From JADFRG01 sp036986135 (GTDB lineage Bacteria; Chloroflexota; Anaerolineae; Anaerolineales; E44-bin32), in assembly GCA_036986135.1 (NCBI GenBank), contig BTQZ01000040.1, positions 1 through 22,583 of the forward strand: a stretch of 22,583 nt of DNA, in the 5' to 3' direction. Shown here one piece after another: positions 14,475 through 22,196 of this stretch (positions are counted from its first letter, which is position 1; the number at the start of each line of letters is the position of its first letter). The notes below the pieces were generated by a model. The model worked only from the letters and a program-made list of their open reading frames with translations. It was not told the DNA's origin and did not search any database. A program made the position numbers and the translations under genes.

Positions 14475-15371
14475 CTAGCGGGCTTCGGCTTCGAGCCATG
14501 GCTCCTCATCGGCAGCCAACCTCAGCAGATAGTCTCCATACCCATTGTCCGCCATCTTCTCGGCCAGCGCACGTAACTTTGCCGCATCGATGAATCCCAT
14601 GCGATAGGCAATCTCCTCCGGGCAGGAGATCATCATTCCCTGACGCTCTTCCACCGTCTGCACAAAGTTCGCCGCTTGCAGCAGGGATTCATGCGTGCCC
14701 GCATCCAGCCATGCGACCCCTCGTCCCAGGACCTCGACCCGGAGCTGCCCGGCCTCCAAGTAGAGCCTGTTGAGGTCCGTGATCTCCAGCTCGCCTCTAG
14801 CGGAAGGCTGAAGGCTGCCGGCGAGCTCCGCCACCTGGTCATCGTAGAAATAGATCCCCGGGATCACGTATTGCGAGCGCGGCTGCTCCGGCTTTTCTTC
14901 GATGCTCAGCGCCCGCCCCTCCGCGTCGAATTCAACCACGCCGTAGCGGCGGGGATCCTTCACTGCGTAGGCGAAGATCACGGCCCCTTGCGTGAGCTCG
15001 GCCGAGGAACGCAGAGTCTCCGGCAGGCCGTGCCCGAAGAACATGTTGTCGCCGAGAATCATGCAGACCGGCTCTCCTGCAACGAACTCCCTGCCAACGA
15101 TGAAGGCGTCCGCCAGGCCGCGCGGCTCGTCCTGAGCCGCGTAGGAAAAGCTCAGTCCCCACTTCTCACCGTCTCCCAGAAGTCGCTGAAATAAGGGTAA
15201 ATGCTCCGGTGCGCTGATGACCAGGATTTCCCGTATGCCGGCCAACATCAGCATCGAGAGCGGGTAGTACACCATGGGTTTGTCATATACCGGCAATAGC
15301 TGCTTGGAGACGCCGATCGTCAACGGATTCAGCCGCGTCCCTTTCCCGCCTGCCAGTATGATGCCCTTCAC
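14475..15371 (-). CDS. rfbA: Glucose-1-phosphate thymidylyltransferase
   Basis: A 298-residue enzyme catalysing the first step of the pathway: glucose-1-phosphate plus dTTP gives dTDP-glucose. The nucleotide-binding signature G-G-K-G-T-R-L-N-P-L-T is near the N-terminus, with S-K-Q-L-L-P-V-Y-D-K-P after it. I-L-G-D-N-M-F-F-G-H-G holds the metal-binding Asp, and E-K-P ... V-I-P-G-I-Y-F-Y-D and W-L-D-A-G-T-H-E-S-L are typical of the family. The start codon is GTG and overlaps the rfbB stop as GTGA, which indicates coupling. The length matches the short RmlA form with allosteric control by dTDP-rhamnose in known members. Confidence 0.96.
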   Translation of the reverse strand: MKGIILAGGKGTRLNPLTIGVSKQLLPVYDKPMVYYPLSMLMLAGIREILVISAPEHLPLFQRLLGDGEKWGLSFSYAAQDEPRGLADAFIVGREFVAGEPVCMILGDNMFFGHGLPETLRSSAELTQGAVIFAYAVKDPRRYGVVEFDAEGRALSIEEKPEQPRSQYVIPGIYFYDDQVAELAGSLQPSARGELEITDLNRLYLEAGQLRVEVLGRGVAWLDAGTHESLLQAANFVQTVEERQGMMISCPEEIAYRMGFIDAAKLRALAEKMADNGYGDYLLRLAADEEPWLEAEAR

Positions 15372-16453
15372 AGCGCCGCATCCCTTTCAATGTAGTTCTG
15401 CTCGTACCATTCCTTGAAGTTTGGACGCTCACGGATAGAGCGAACCCAATCCGGATTAGCCAGATACCACTCCACTGTTTTGTGCAGTCCGCTCTCTAGA
15501 GTCTCGTGCGGCGCCCAGTCCAACTCGCCTTTGATCTTGGTATTGTCCATGGCATAACGCCGATCATGCCCCGGCCGATCCGCCACGTACTCAATCAGCG
15601 AGGCGTGAGGCACATGGGCCGATTCGGGGAGCATTTCATCGAGCAGGGCACAGAGGCGGCGAGCGAGATCCAGGTTTGTGGGCTGGGAATCGCCACCCAT
15701 ATTGTACGTTTCGCCCGGCCGCCCTTCTCTCAGCACCTTCCAGATCGCCTCACAATGGTCTTCGACGTACAGCCAATCCCTGATCTGCCGGCCGTCACCG
15801 TATATCGGCAGCGGCTTGCCCTCCATGGCATTGAGGATCATGAGCGGGATGAATTTCTCCGGAAATTGATACGGGCCATAGTTGTTTGAGCAGTTCGAGA
15901 TGGTGATAGGCAATCCATAGGTGTGCACATAAGCTCGCACCAGGTGATCGCTGGAGGCTTTTGAGGCCGCGTAAGGGGAATTGGGCGCGTAAGGGGTCGA
16001 CTCCGAGAAGGCCGGATCATCGGGACCAAGCGATCCAAACACCTCGTCCGTGGAAACGTGGTGAAATCGGGCGCGGTCGACCGGCACGGTTTTGTCTTCG
16101 ATCCACACTCGGCGCGCGGCTTCAAGCAACGAGAAGGTGCCCATAATGTTGGTCTGGATGAAGGGAGCCGGCCCCAATATGGACCGGTCGACATGGGATT
16201 CGGCGGCAAGATGGACGATGGTGTCGATCCGATGCTCACGCAGCACTCCCTCCACCAGCACAGGATCGCGGATATCGCCCTCGAGAAAGATATGTTTCCC
16301 CGAGTCCGGCAAGTCTTGCAGATTGTCTAGACTTCCAGCATAGGTGAGCGCGTCCAGGTTGACAATGGTGGCCTCCGGATCGGCGCGCATCACGTAGCGG
16401 ATGAAGTTTGAGCCTATGAATCCTGCCCCACCCGTTACCAGAACCGAACGCAT
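15368..16453 (-). CDS. rfbB: dTDP-glucose 4,6-dehydratase
   Basis: A 361-residue NAD-dependent extended SDR enzyme that turns dTDP-glucose into dTDP-4-keto-6-deoxyglucose. NAD binding is shown by T-G-G-A-G-F-I-G-S (7-15). The active site has S-T-D-E-V-F-G (134-140), with the Thr-Asp-Glu triad specific to dehydratases, and Tyr161-x3-Lys165 (Y-A-A-S-K). Further family marks are H-L-A-A-E-S-H-V-D-R-S, N-N-Y-G-P-Y-Q-F-P-E-K and D-R-P-G-H-D-R-R-Y-A-M-D. A GAGAGG ribosome site lies just before the ATG, 28 bases after rfbC. The stop overlaps rfbA. Confidence 0.97.
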   Translation of the reverse strand: MRSVLVTGGAGFIGSNFIRYVMRADPEATIVNLDALTYAGSLDNLQDLPDSGKHIFLEGDIRDPVLVEGVLREHRIDTIVHLAAESHVDRSILGPAPFIQTNIMGTFSLLEAARRVWIEDKTVPVDRARFHHVSTDEVFGSLGPDDPAFSESTPYAPNSPYAASKASSDHLVRAYVHTYGLPITISNCSNNYGPYQFPEKFIPLMILNAMEGKPLPIYGDGRQIRDWLYVEDHCEAIWKVLREGRPGETYNMGGDSQPTNLDLARRLCALLDEMLPESAHVPHASLIEYVADRPGHDRRYAMDNTKIKGELDWAPHETLESGLHKTVEWYLANPDWVRSIRERPNFKEWYEQNYIERDAAL

Positions 16454-16481
16454 CAGCTACCTCTCTCAATCGCGCGAGCGT

Positions 16482-17030
16482 TCATTCAAACAGCTCCAAT
16501 TGCTCCAAGCGCTTTCCTTGAGCGTCCTTGGCGGATAGCGAGGGAGGCCTGCCGTTGATTAGCGGCCAAGCGATGCCCACCTGCGAATCGTTCCAGATCA
16601 GCGTCCGATCCCACTCCGGCGAATAGTAGTCCGTCACCTTGTACACCACCTCCGCCCACTCGCTCAGGACATAGAAACCGTGGGCAAAACCCGTGGGGAC
16701 CCATATTTGCGTTCGATCCTCTGCCGAGATCTGCAGCCCCACCCATCGCCCAAAGGTCGGCGAGCTCTTCCGGAGGTCAACCGCTACATCATAAACCTCC
16801 CCTGCTACGACATGGACCAATTTTCCCTGCGCGTGACGAATCTGGTAATGAAGGCCCCGCAGGGCGCCCTGACGCGACCCGGAGTGATTGTCCTGAACGA
16901 AGCGCTGCGGGATCCCGGCTTCTTCGTAACGGCGCCGCTGATACGTTTCCACAAAGAAGCCGCGCTCGTCGGAGTGGACTTCGGGTTCAATGACAAGTAC
17001 CTCAGGGAGGGATGTTGCGGAGACCTTCAC
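16482..17030 (-). CDS. rfbC: dTDP-4-dehydrorhamnose 3,5-epimerase
   Basis: A 182-residue cupin-fold enzyme that epimerises C3 and C5 of the 4-keto intermediate, the third step of dTDP-rhamnose synthesis. It contains D-E-R-G-F-F-V-E-T-Y, R-G-L-H-Y-Q with catalytic His61, W-V-P-T-G-F-A-H-G-F-Y-V-L-S and D-Y-Y-S-P-E-W-D-R-T-L-I-W-N-D. I chose the GTG at 17030: it overlaps the ATPase stop as GTGA, has G/A-rich GGGGAAAGG just before it, and gives the usual N-terminus and length. An ATG at 17042 would add only four residues; longer starts lie inside the ATPase gene. Confidence 0.95.
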   Translation of the reverse strand: MKVSATSLPEVLVIEPEVHSDERGFFVETYQRRRYEEAGIPQRFVQDNHSGSRQGALRGLHYQIRHAQGKLVHVVAGEVYDVAVDLRKSSPTFGRWVGLQISAEDRTQIWVPTGFAHGFYVLSEWAEVVYKVTDYYSPEWDRTLIWNDSQVGIAWPLINGRPPSLSAKDAQGKRLEQLELFE

Positions 17031-17830
17031 GCCTTTCCCCATCCGTCGGATTCTTGACCGTCTTGATAGAGCCGCACCACTTCCTCGGCCGACCCCAATG
17101 CCCGGATCGTTCCCGCATCGATCCACGCCACGCGCTGACACATCGAACGAACCTGATCCGCGTTATGTGACACGAGCAATACGGTCGCACCGGTTGAGCG
17201 AAACGACTCGATGCGCCCGTTGCACTTCTGCTGAAAGGCTTCGTCCCCCACAGCCATCACCTCATCGAGCACCAGCAGATCCGGTTCCCAGGCCGTTGCA
17301 ACTGCGAAGCCCAACCTGAGCATCATCCCGGTCGAATAGGTTCGAAGCGGGGAAATGATGAAATCGCCAATATCCGCGAATTCGATGATGCGATCCAGCC
17401 GCTCTTCGATCTCGGCTTGTGTGTGTCCCAGCAGTGCTCCATTGAGGAAGACGTTCTCTCGTCCTGTGAGTTCGGGGTGGAATCCTGCCCCCAACTCCAG
17501 CAGCGGCGCCACCTGTCCCTTCACTACCACGCGGCCTTCTGTCGGCCTCAAGACGCGTGAGACCACCTTGAGCAGCGTGCTCTTGCCCGCCCCATTGCGA
17601 CCGATGATGCCGAAGACTTCGCCGCGATGAACTTCCAGATTGATGCCCTGCAGTGCCCAGAACTCGTGGTGCCGGATCTGGCCCTTCAGCCGCCGGATCA
17701 CGTATTCCTTGAAGGTTCCGATCCGCTCCTGCGGGACACGATACCGAACCGACACGTCTTCGATACGGATGACAGGATCCGACCGTAGGTCGGTCGCTAT
17801 GTGATCCTCAGACACGGTAAGCGAAGTCAT
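17027..17830 (-). CDS. ABC transporter ATP-binding protein for polysaccharide export (short Wzt/TagH/KpsT type)
   Basis: About 267 residues from the ATG at 17830. Walker A is G-R-N-G-A-G-K-S-T (77-85), the Q-loop area lies in G-Q-V-A-P-L-L-E-L-G-A-G-F-H-P-E-L-T-G-R-E-N, the signature is Y-S-T-G-M (165-169), Walker B is L-L-V-L-D-E (185-190), and the H-loop His is at 222. The G-A-G-F-H-P-E-L-T-G-R-E-N stretch and the Y-S-(S/T)-G-M signature are marks of O-antigen, teichoic acid and capsule exporters. The protein ends soon after the nucleotide-binding domain, so it lacks the C-terminal glycan-recognition domain of long Wzt proteins. The ATG overlaps the permease by 23 bases; a GTG at 17815 (8-base overlap) is the alternative. 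Confidence 0.93.
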   Translation of the reverse strand: MTSLTVSEDHIATDLRSDPVIRIEDVSVRYRVPQERIGTFKEYVIRRLKGQIRHHEFWALQGINLEVHRGEVFGIIGRNGAGKSTLLKVVSRVLRPTEGRVVVKGQVAPLLELGAGFHPELTGRENVFLNGALLGHTQAEIEERLDRIIEFADIGDFIISPLRTYSTGMMLRLGFAVATAWEPDLLVLDEVMAVGDEAFQQKCNGRIESFRSTGATVLLVSHNADQVRSMCQRVAWIDAGTIRALGSAEEVVRLYQDGQESDGWGKA

Positions 17831-18644
17831 CCGATTTGTTCGAGAAGACCAGCCATCCACCGACAGAAGCCAGTAATGCGATGGCCACGCCTACCGCTAC
17901 TTGCTCAGTGGTGGGAAGGACGCCTTCGTACAGCGGTTTGCGGATGAGCTCGACCAGGTAGTACATCGGGTTCAGGTTCAGCAAGATCGAACGGTAGGCC
18001 TCTGGGATGATTTCCGGCGGGTAGATGATCGGCGTGAGATACATCCAGGCCACGAGCACGATCTGATACATCTCACTGACATCCGGAAAATAGACCGCCA
18101 TAGTCGACAGCAGCAGGCCGACGCCCAGGGAGAAAAGCGCCAGGAGCAGTATCGCTATCGGAAGAAACAGGGCCGATGGCCTCAGCGGCCTGCCGGTGAT
18201 CAACATGATGGCAAACAGGGGAATCAGCGATAGCGTGATATTCACCAGGCCGGTTCCGATGGATGAGAGGCTGAATGAGGTACGGGGAATATAGATGCGA
18301 CTCAAGAGCGCGCCCCCCCAGACCAGCTGGTTCATCGCTATGGTCGTGGTTTGAGCAAAGAAGGCCCAGGCGATCAAGCCGCTCAGTACATAGACCGGAT
18401 AGGCCGGCACTCCCCTGAATAGCTGGGAAAACACAATCGTGAGGATCAGCATCATACCCAGGGGGCTGAGCATGGTCCAGGCAACACCCAGGACCGAGCG
18501 CTTATACCGGGATAGTATGTCGCGTCGCACGAGCTGCACGATTAGGGTCCTGTACTTGATGGCTTGTTCGAGCTCTTCCAATGCCTTCCAACGCGAAGCG
18601 GCGGAGTCATATACTGGCATGTGCTCAGGCGCAGAAACTGTCAT
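17808..18644 (-). CDS. ABC-2 type polysaccharide export permease (Wzm/TagG-like)
   Basis: A 278-residue integral membrane protein with about six hydrophobic segments in the ABC-2 arrangement. After an amphipathic N-terminus (L-V-R-R-D-I-L-S-R-Y-K-R-S-V-L-G) the first helix begins, as in Wzm, KpsM and TagG proteins. Further marks are Y-P-V-Y-V-L-S-G-L-I-A-W-A-F-F, Y-F-P-D-V-S-E-M-Y-Q-I-V-L and Y-L-T-P-I-I-Y-P-P-E-I-I-P near the end. With the ATPase it should form the channel that moves a lipid-linked glycan across the membrane. I chose the ATG at 18644: it overlaps the upstream stop (ATGA), has a GAGG site five bases before it, and drops a 19-residue unlikely extension. Confidence 0.93.
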   Translation of the reverse strand: MTVSAPEHMPVYDSAASRWKALEELEQAIKYRTLIVQLVRRDILSRYKRSVLGVAWTMLSPLGMMLILTIVFSQLFRGVPAYPVYVLSGLIAWAFFAQTTTIAMNQLVWGGALLSRIYIPRTSFSLSSIGTGLVNITLSLIPLFAIMLITGRPLRPSALFLPIAILLLALFSLGVGLLLSTMAVYFPDVSEMYQIVLVAWMYLTPIIYPPEIIPEAYRSILLNLNPMYYLVELIRKPLYEGVLPTTEQVAVGVAIALLASVGGWLVFSNKSDDFAYRV

Positions 18645-20761
18645 GGAGACCTCGGTCCGGGCAAATCGGAGGGCAGGATGGATATTCCGGCTGAGCGCCA
18701 AGCCCCATCCACTTGATCTAGCCGGTGATCCAAACCCTTAACGGAGGCGGCGTTCGTGCCGACAGATCCAATCTGTGCGTACAAGCTAACCTCCACTGCC
18801 GATTGCCCCTTGAATACGCTCCTTGCTTGCAGTTCGAGTTCGTTATCCAACCAACTAACCTCGCGGCGCAGGCCACTATCTGGAGCATCGGTGCTGGAAA
18901 CATACCAGAGACGCGTGAACTCAGTCTCCATTTTTCCAAACAAACCAAGTACCGTAGGAGACGGCATACCGCTCCCAGCATCACCTATAGCACTACTTCC
19001 CGGAATCTCGAATGGAAGAGAGTACCATGGAACTTCCCGTGTCCAATGATTCATCATGAAATGCCAAAGCGGTGTTCCATAGGCATCAATTGTAACTAGG
19101 TCGCCCACCCTCACTTGCTCACTCAGCAAGCGGTACGCGGCCGCAAATTCTGGCCGGTTACCGCCCGCAGAGGGATCTTCCCGAAACTGCACAAGCCCAG
19201 GAAAAATCGGCGCCACGGCGGCCATTGCGCTTACGATCAGAGCCGCCCTCAGCCCAATCCGGCTAGACGCAGTATCCCTGCTGAAGCGGAATAGAATGAT
19301 CGCGCAGGCAGAAATGAAGGCGACGATTGCGGCGGGAATGATGAATGACGCTTTCACTATTGGAAGGGTACGCAGCCAAGCAAGGTCCCAGCTTGCTGGG
19401 TTGAGAAGCTCGGCAAGGTGGACTGCAACCGCGGAGAAACGAACGTCCCACTCCGCTCCCAGCAGATAGGGATCCAAGCCACGTTCCAACCATACGGGAT
19501 AAGGCCGATACCACGCGACAATCGAGCCTGATAATTGGATGAGAATGCTGGATGCCAGTAACACACCCAGCACCAGCCTTCCCCCGATTGAATGTGAATA
19601 CAGCAGCTCATCGATTAGCGCAGCGCTCATCACTATCATAAGCGGGATGGCCGGGAGCATAAATCTCAGTCCCCAGGTGAGCGTTCCGGCCCACTGCTCT
19701 GCATGAAAGAGGGCTTGCGCAAGTGGCAGCAGTATGACCGCAAGTATGGCGGGGAGTAGAAGTTGGGAACGGGCCTTGCGGAATCGAACCACCGCCACAG
19801 GCGCAAGAATTAAAACCGGTGCGAAGATGAAGATGCTCTTGGCGGGACTGATAAATGGGCCAAGGAAGGCAGCAATGAGGGCAGGGCGAATGTTTCCAGC
19901 GAACCGATTGGCTATCCAATTGATGTAAGTCATCGAATAGCGGGCAAAGGAGCCCTGATCGGGGAGCGCCAGTATAAGAAGCAGGGCCGCTCCCAGCGTG
20001 AGCAGGCATACCACAGCGGCCCTTCTACCCAGTGGAAAACTGACAGATCCCTTCAGGAATAAGAGGGCCGAGCTCAAACCAAGAGCGAGCACGAACACCG
20101 TGGCAGTATGCTTTGTCAGCATGCCCCCTACAACTCCGACAATTATGAGCAGAACTGCCAATCGCCGTTTTGATGAATGCTGGGAGGCCAGCATAACCCA
20201 CCCCAAGAAAGCTATTGCGACCATGAGGGCAGCCAAGGGATCGCGATAAAAGGTCTTTGCATAGGGCCACGCCATTGAGGCAAGACCAAAGGTAAGCGCG
20301 CTCAATATCGCGGTGTTTCGCCGCAATCCCAGTTGAAGCACGGTGTAGAAGACAATAAGGCCAGTAAGCGCGGTCACATAGAGGTTCAAGGTGAAGGCAG
20401 CTTGTGCTCCCCCGAGCCCAAGAATGCTCGCGGCTCGGTACATAAGTGAACCTATGGCCGCTTGCGCGGGCTCCAACACAGTGTGTGGGACTGAACTACC
20501 GGTCGGCGTGATCGAAAGCTCTTGTACTCGGCTATTGCCATAAACCTGGGGATAGGTCAGCTGGCCCCATAGTGCGAGACTTTGCGCGCGGGCAGCCAAG
20601 ACGTGCTCGTCGTCCACTCGAAAGCTGCCGCTGTAAGTTAGAGCATAGATCGAGGTCAGAATGGCAAAAATAACCAGAGCTGCAGAGGCATCTCGGCCCC
20701 GGTTGGATGGGGAGGGTACGCGGTTGGGGTGAGAGCCAATCCGCTCAGAGTGCAAACGCAA
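18641..20761 (-). CDS. Multi-pass membrane protein, probable GT-C-type glycosyltransferase
   Basis: A 706-residue protein with roughly twelve hydrophobic segments and a soluble C-terminal part of about 150 residues. Right after the first segment comes S-F-R-V-D-D-E-H-V-L-A-A-R-A-Q-S-L with Asp50, Asp51 and Glu52, placed like the catalytic acidic pair in the first external loop of PMT/ArnT-like GT-C enzymes. These take sugars from polyprenyl-phosphate donors on the outer face of the membrane. The match is by topology and this loop, so the family is only likely. The start is a TTG directly after AGGAGG; spacing is only three bases, and a second TTG at 20755 (nine bases) fits as well. It begins just after the small membrane protein gene and ends in an ATGA overlap with the permease. 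Confidence 0.72.
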   Translation of the reverse strand: MRLHSERIGSHPNRVPSPSNRGRDASAALVIFAILTSIYALTYSGSFRVDDEHVLAARAQSLALWGQLTYPQVYGNSRVQELSITPTGSSVPHTVLEPAQAAIGSLMYRAASILGLGGAQAAFTLNLYVTALTGLIVFYTVLQLGLRRNTAILSALTFGLASMAWPYAKTFYRDPLAALMVAIAFLGWVMLASQHSSKRRLAVLLIIVGVVGGMLTKHTATVFVLALGLSSALLFLKGSVSFPLGRRAAVVCLLTLGAALLLILALPDQGSFARYSMTYINWIANRFAGNIRPALIAAFLGPFISPAKSIFIFAPVLILAPVAVVRFRKARSQLLLPAILAVILLPLAQALFHAEQWAGTLTWGLRFMLPAIPLMIVMSAALIDELLYSHSIGGRLVLGVLLASSILIQLSGSIVAWYRPYPVWLERGLDPYLLGAEWDVRFSAVAVHLAELLNPASWDLAWLRTLPIVKASFIIPAAIVAFISACAIILFRFSRDTASSRIGLRAALIVSAMAAVAPIFPGLVQFREDPSAGGNRPEFAAAYRLLSEQVRVGDLVTIDAYGTPLWHFMMNHWTREVPWYSLPFEIPGSSAIGDAGSGMPSPTVLGLFGKMETEFTRLWYVSSTDAPDSGLRREVSWLDNELELQARSVFKGQSAVEVSLYAQIGSVGTNAASVKGLDHRLDQVDGAWRSAGISILPSDLPGPRSP

Positions 20762-20764
20762 TTT

Positions 20765-20770
20765 CCTCCT
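20765..20770 (-). promoter_or_regulatory. Strong Shine-Dalgarno before a TTG start
   Basis: AGGAGG on the minus strand directly precedes two TTG codons (20761 and 20755) and overlaps the stop region of the upstream gene. It supports a TTG start for the large membrane protein, since no ATG or GTG lies nearby in frame, and it suggests re-initiation after the upstream stop. Confidence 0.7.
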
Positions 20771-21209
20771 AGTCTTTCGGGCTAGGACAGGGCGTACCGG
20801 GAAATTCTGATATGAATCGTTCGCAGGCCGCAGTCGCAGTCATCTCAACCTCTTGAACCCCGGCAGGAGGACACGGAGTACCTGGAAATTGAGAAAGGAA
20901 AAGCGCGCATGCCGCAGTGGCCGTGGCAGCGATGGAGTCCGTGGAAGACTGCTGACCAACTGCCTCGGGGGTCCCGGTCGCGAGAGCCGTGGGACTTGCG
21001 GCGAGATCCTCCGTTTCTTCTCTTGAAAGTGCATCGGCCGTGTCCGAATCATCGCCATTGAAGTAGGTGATGAATCCGTAAACACCCAACCCCCCCAGCA
21101 AGAGCACGCCTGCGGCAACGCCTAGGATGATGACGTAAGTCAGGGCTCTTCCTGAAGAACTTGGGGCTCGGCGTGGGTCCTGCGGCAGGTTATGGCTGCT
21201 GTTTTGCAT
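20769..21209 (-). CDS. Small single-pass membrane protein with duplicated Cys-containing tail
   Basis: A 146-residue protein not recognised as a member of a named family. Residues 1-22 are polar, 23-50 form one membrane helix (V-I-I-L-G-V-A-A-G-V-L-L-L-G-G-L-G-V-Y), and the rest is Ser/Thr/Ala/Pro-rich and probably outside the cell. Two repeats of the form T-A-T-A-A-C-x2-F-x-S-x-F-P-G-T-P-C-P lie at residues 96-114 and 124-142. Cys pairs 101/113 and 129/141 are spaced 12 apart and could form disulfides. The ATG has a GGAGG six bases upstream, the best ribosome site in the cluster, and it is the first gene of the operon. Its stop is followed at once by the GT-C-like gene, so a partner role with that protein or with the exporter is possible. 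This is inference. Confidence 0.7.
   Translation of the reverse strand: MQNSSHNLPQDPRRAPSSSGRALTYVIILGVAAGVLLLGGLGVYGFITYFNGDDSDTADALSREETEDLAASPTALATGTPEAVGQQSSTDSIAATATAACALFLSQFPGTPCPPAGVQEVEMTATAACERFISEFPGTPCPSPKD
20784..20924 (-). repeat. Two 28-residue-period coding repeats in the small membrane protein
   Basis: The two T-A-T-A-A-C...F-P-G-T-P-C-P units occupy 20868-20924 and 20784-20840, a period of 84 bases. The protein pattern is kept better than the DNA, which points to an old duplication held by selection. Confidence 0.8.
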
Positions 21210-21215
21210 GTGTGT

Positions 21216-21220
21216 CCTCC
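21216..21220 (-). promoter_or_regulatory. Shine-Dalgarno of the first operon gene
   Basis: GGAGG on the minus strand lies six bases before the ATG at 21209 and fixes that start. Confidence 0.75.
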
Positions 21221-21269
21221 ATCGACGCTACTACTCAGGTTCGGCCATCAAGTTATCGCATATCAAGCG

Positions 21270-21307
21270 AAGCAGACGGGCCGGCAGTACTCGAGTCCGG
21301 CCTGCTT
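21270..21307 (-). terminator. Possible hairpin after the broken membrane protein gene
   Basis: On the minus strand AAGCAGGCCGG and CCGGC...CTGCTT can pair as two short stems, with a four-base bulge and a 12-base loop that itself holds the palindrome ACTCGAGT. It starts just after the TAG of the gene at 21309. No T-tract follows, so termination is uncertain; it may simply mark the border between that gene and the polysaccharide operon. Confidence 0.3.
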
Positions 21308-21308
21308 C

Positions 21309-22196
21309 CTATCCATCGTCTCGCCCCAGCTGATCGCAAGGCAGGGAATCGTAGACCCGACCAAGAGCCTCCCCCTTGCCTTGCCCACCTTCCACCGAAT
21401 GTTCAAGCCGGGTCCAGGTTCTGCAGACCGTCAGTCCCATTGCAGGCTGCTCTTCTACGATCTCCAAACTAAGCCGTGTCGCGTCCTCCCACCGCCCCAC
21501 GTGCGCATACCCCTCTACGAATGGAAGGCGTTCGGAAGCATCGTTTGGCCTGTCACCAAGCCCAAATGCGATGTCGCCCAGTTCGGCGATGCGTTCCCAA
21601 TCTTCCCGCTGCAGCGCCAGATCGGCCTGCTGAAAATAGTAGCACCAGCGGCGCGGTGGTTCGGGTCCGAGAACATGGAGCGGAGGTTCGAGCACACGCT
21701 CCGAATCCTTCAGGATCAAATCGAGGTCGGATAGCGGAATGGCGCTCGGAAGCGGGGCGGGAATCCCGGGAAGCGAATCATGCAGGACGACATCATAAAC
21801 CCGCAGGCATTTTGGAGGGTCATAGGACATGACGAGCACCTGCGAGGTCGTCCCATCAAACGTGGCGGCCCGGTAGTCCTTGTGGATCGGCTCATCTACC
21901 TCCAACGACGCGAATGACTTGCCCAACCGCAGCTTTAGATCCGCGACAAGGTACTGCATCTCTCCCGGCCGTTCGTCTTCACCGTAGATCCAATTGACGG
22001 CGCCCGTCAGAGCTTCATCGTCATCAAACTTGAGTGGAAGCTCGTTTATCAGAATTGTGGTCCCCGGCGCCAAGTCAGGAACGCGCCACATGAATTGCCA
22101 CAGGAGATTGCTTTGGGAATCGCGTTCGCGACGGTATTCCGTAGCGTATCGAACTTGCTGGCCGGCGCCCAGCGCGATCCAGCAGCGTCGGCTCAT
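21309..22196 (-). CDS. C-terminal soluble part of a split membrane protein
   Basis: An open frame of 295 codons, but its first residues look like the middle of a larger protein: G-A-G-Q-Q-V-R-Y-A-T-E-Y-R-R-E comes right after the nominal start. The sequence then reads W-R-V-P-D-L-A-P-G-T-T-I-L-I-N-E-L-P, N-W-I-Y-G-E-D, Y-R-A-A-T-F-D-G-T-T-S-Q-V-L-V, P-P-K-C-L-R-V-Y-D, C-Y-Y-F-Q-Q-A-D-L-A-L-Q and R-L-P-F-V-E-G-Y-A-H. I remember this order from the extracellular tail of long multi-pass membrane proteins in Chloroflexota, where it follows many membrane helices. Here the helices lie upstream in a different frame (22075-22583), so this piece is probably not made as a proper protein. The nominal ATG at 22196 has no good ribosome site. 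The function of the family is unknown to me. Confidence 0.55.
   Translation of the reverse strand: MSRRCWIALGAGQQVRYATEYRRERDSQSNLLWQFMWRVPDLAPGTTILINELPLKFDDDEALTGAVNWIYGEDERPGEMQYLVADLKLRLGKSFASLEVDEPIHKDYRAATFDGTTSQVLVMSYDPPKCLRVYDVVLHDSLPGIPAPLPSAIPLSDLDLILKDSERVLEPPLHVLGPEPPRRWCYYFQQADLALQREDWERIAELGDIAFGLGDRPNDASERLPFVEGYAHVGRWEDATRLSLEIVEEQPAMGLTVCRTWTRLEHSVEGGQGKGEALGRVYDSLPCDQLGRDDG

Noticed and set aside
21210..21265. Extended -10-like sequence TGCGATAAC before the first operon gene
   Set aside because: Only four of six positions match and no -35 is at the right distance, so it is too weak to report as a promoter.
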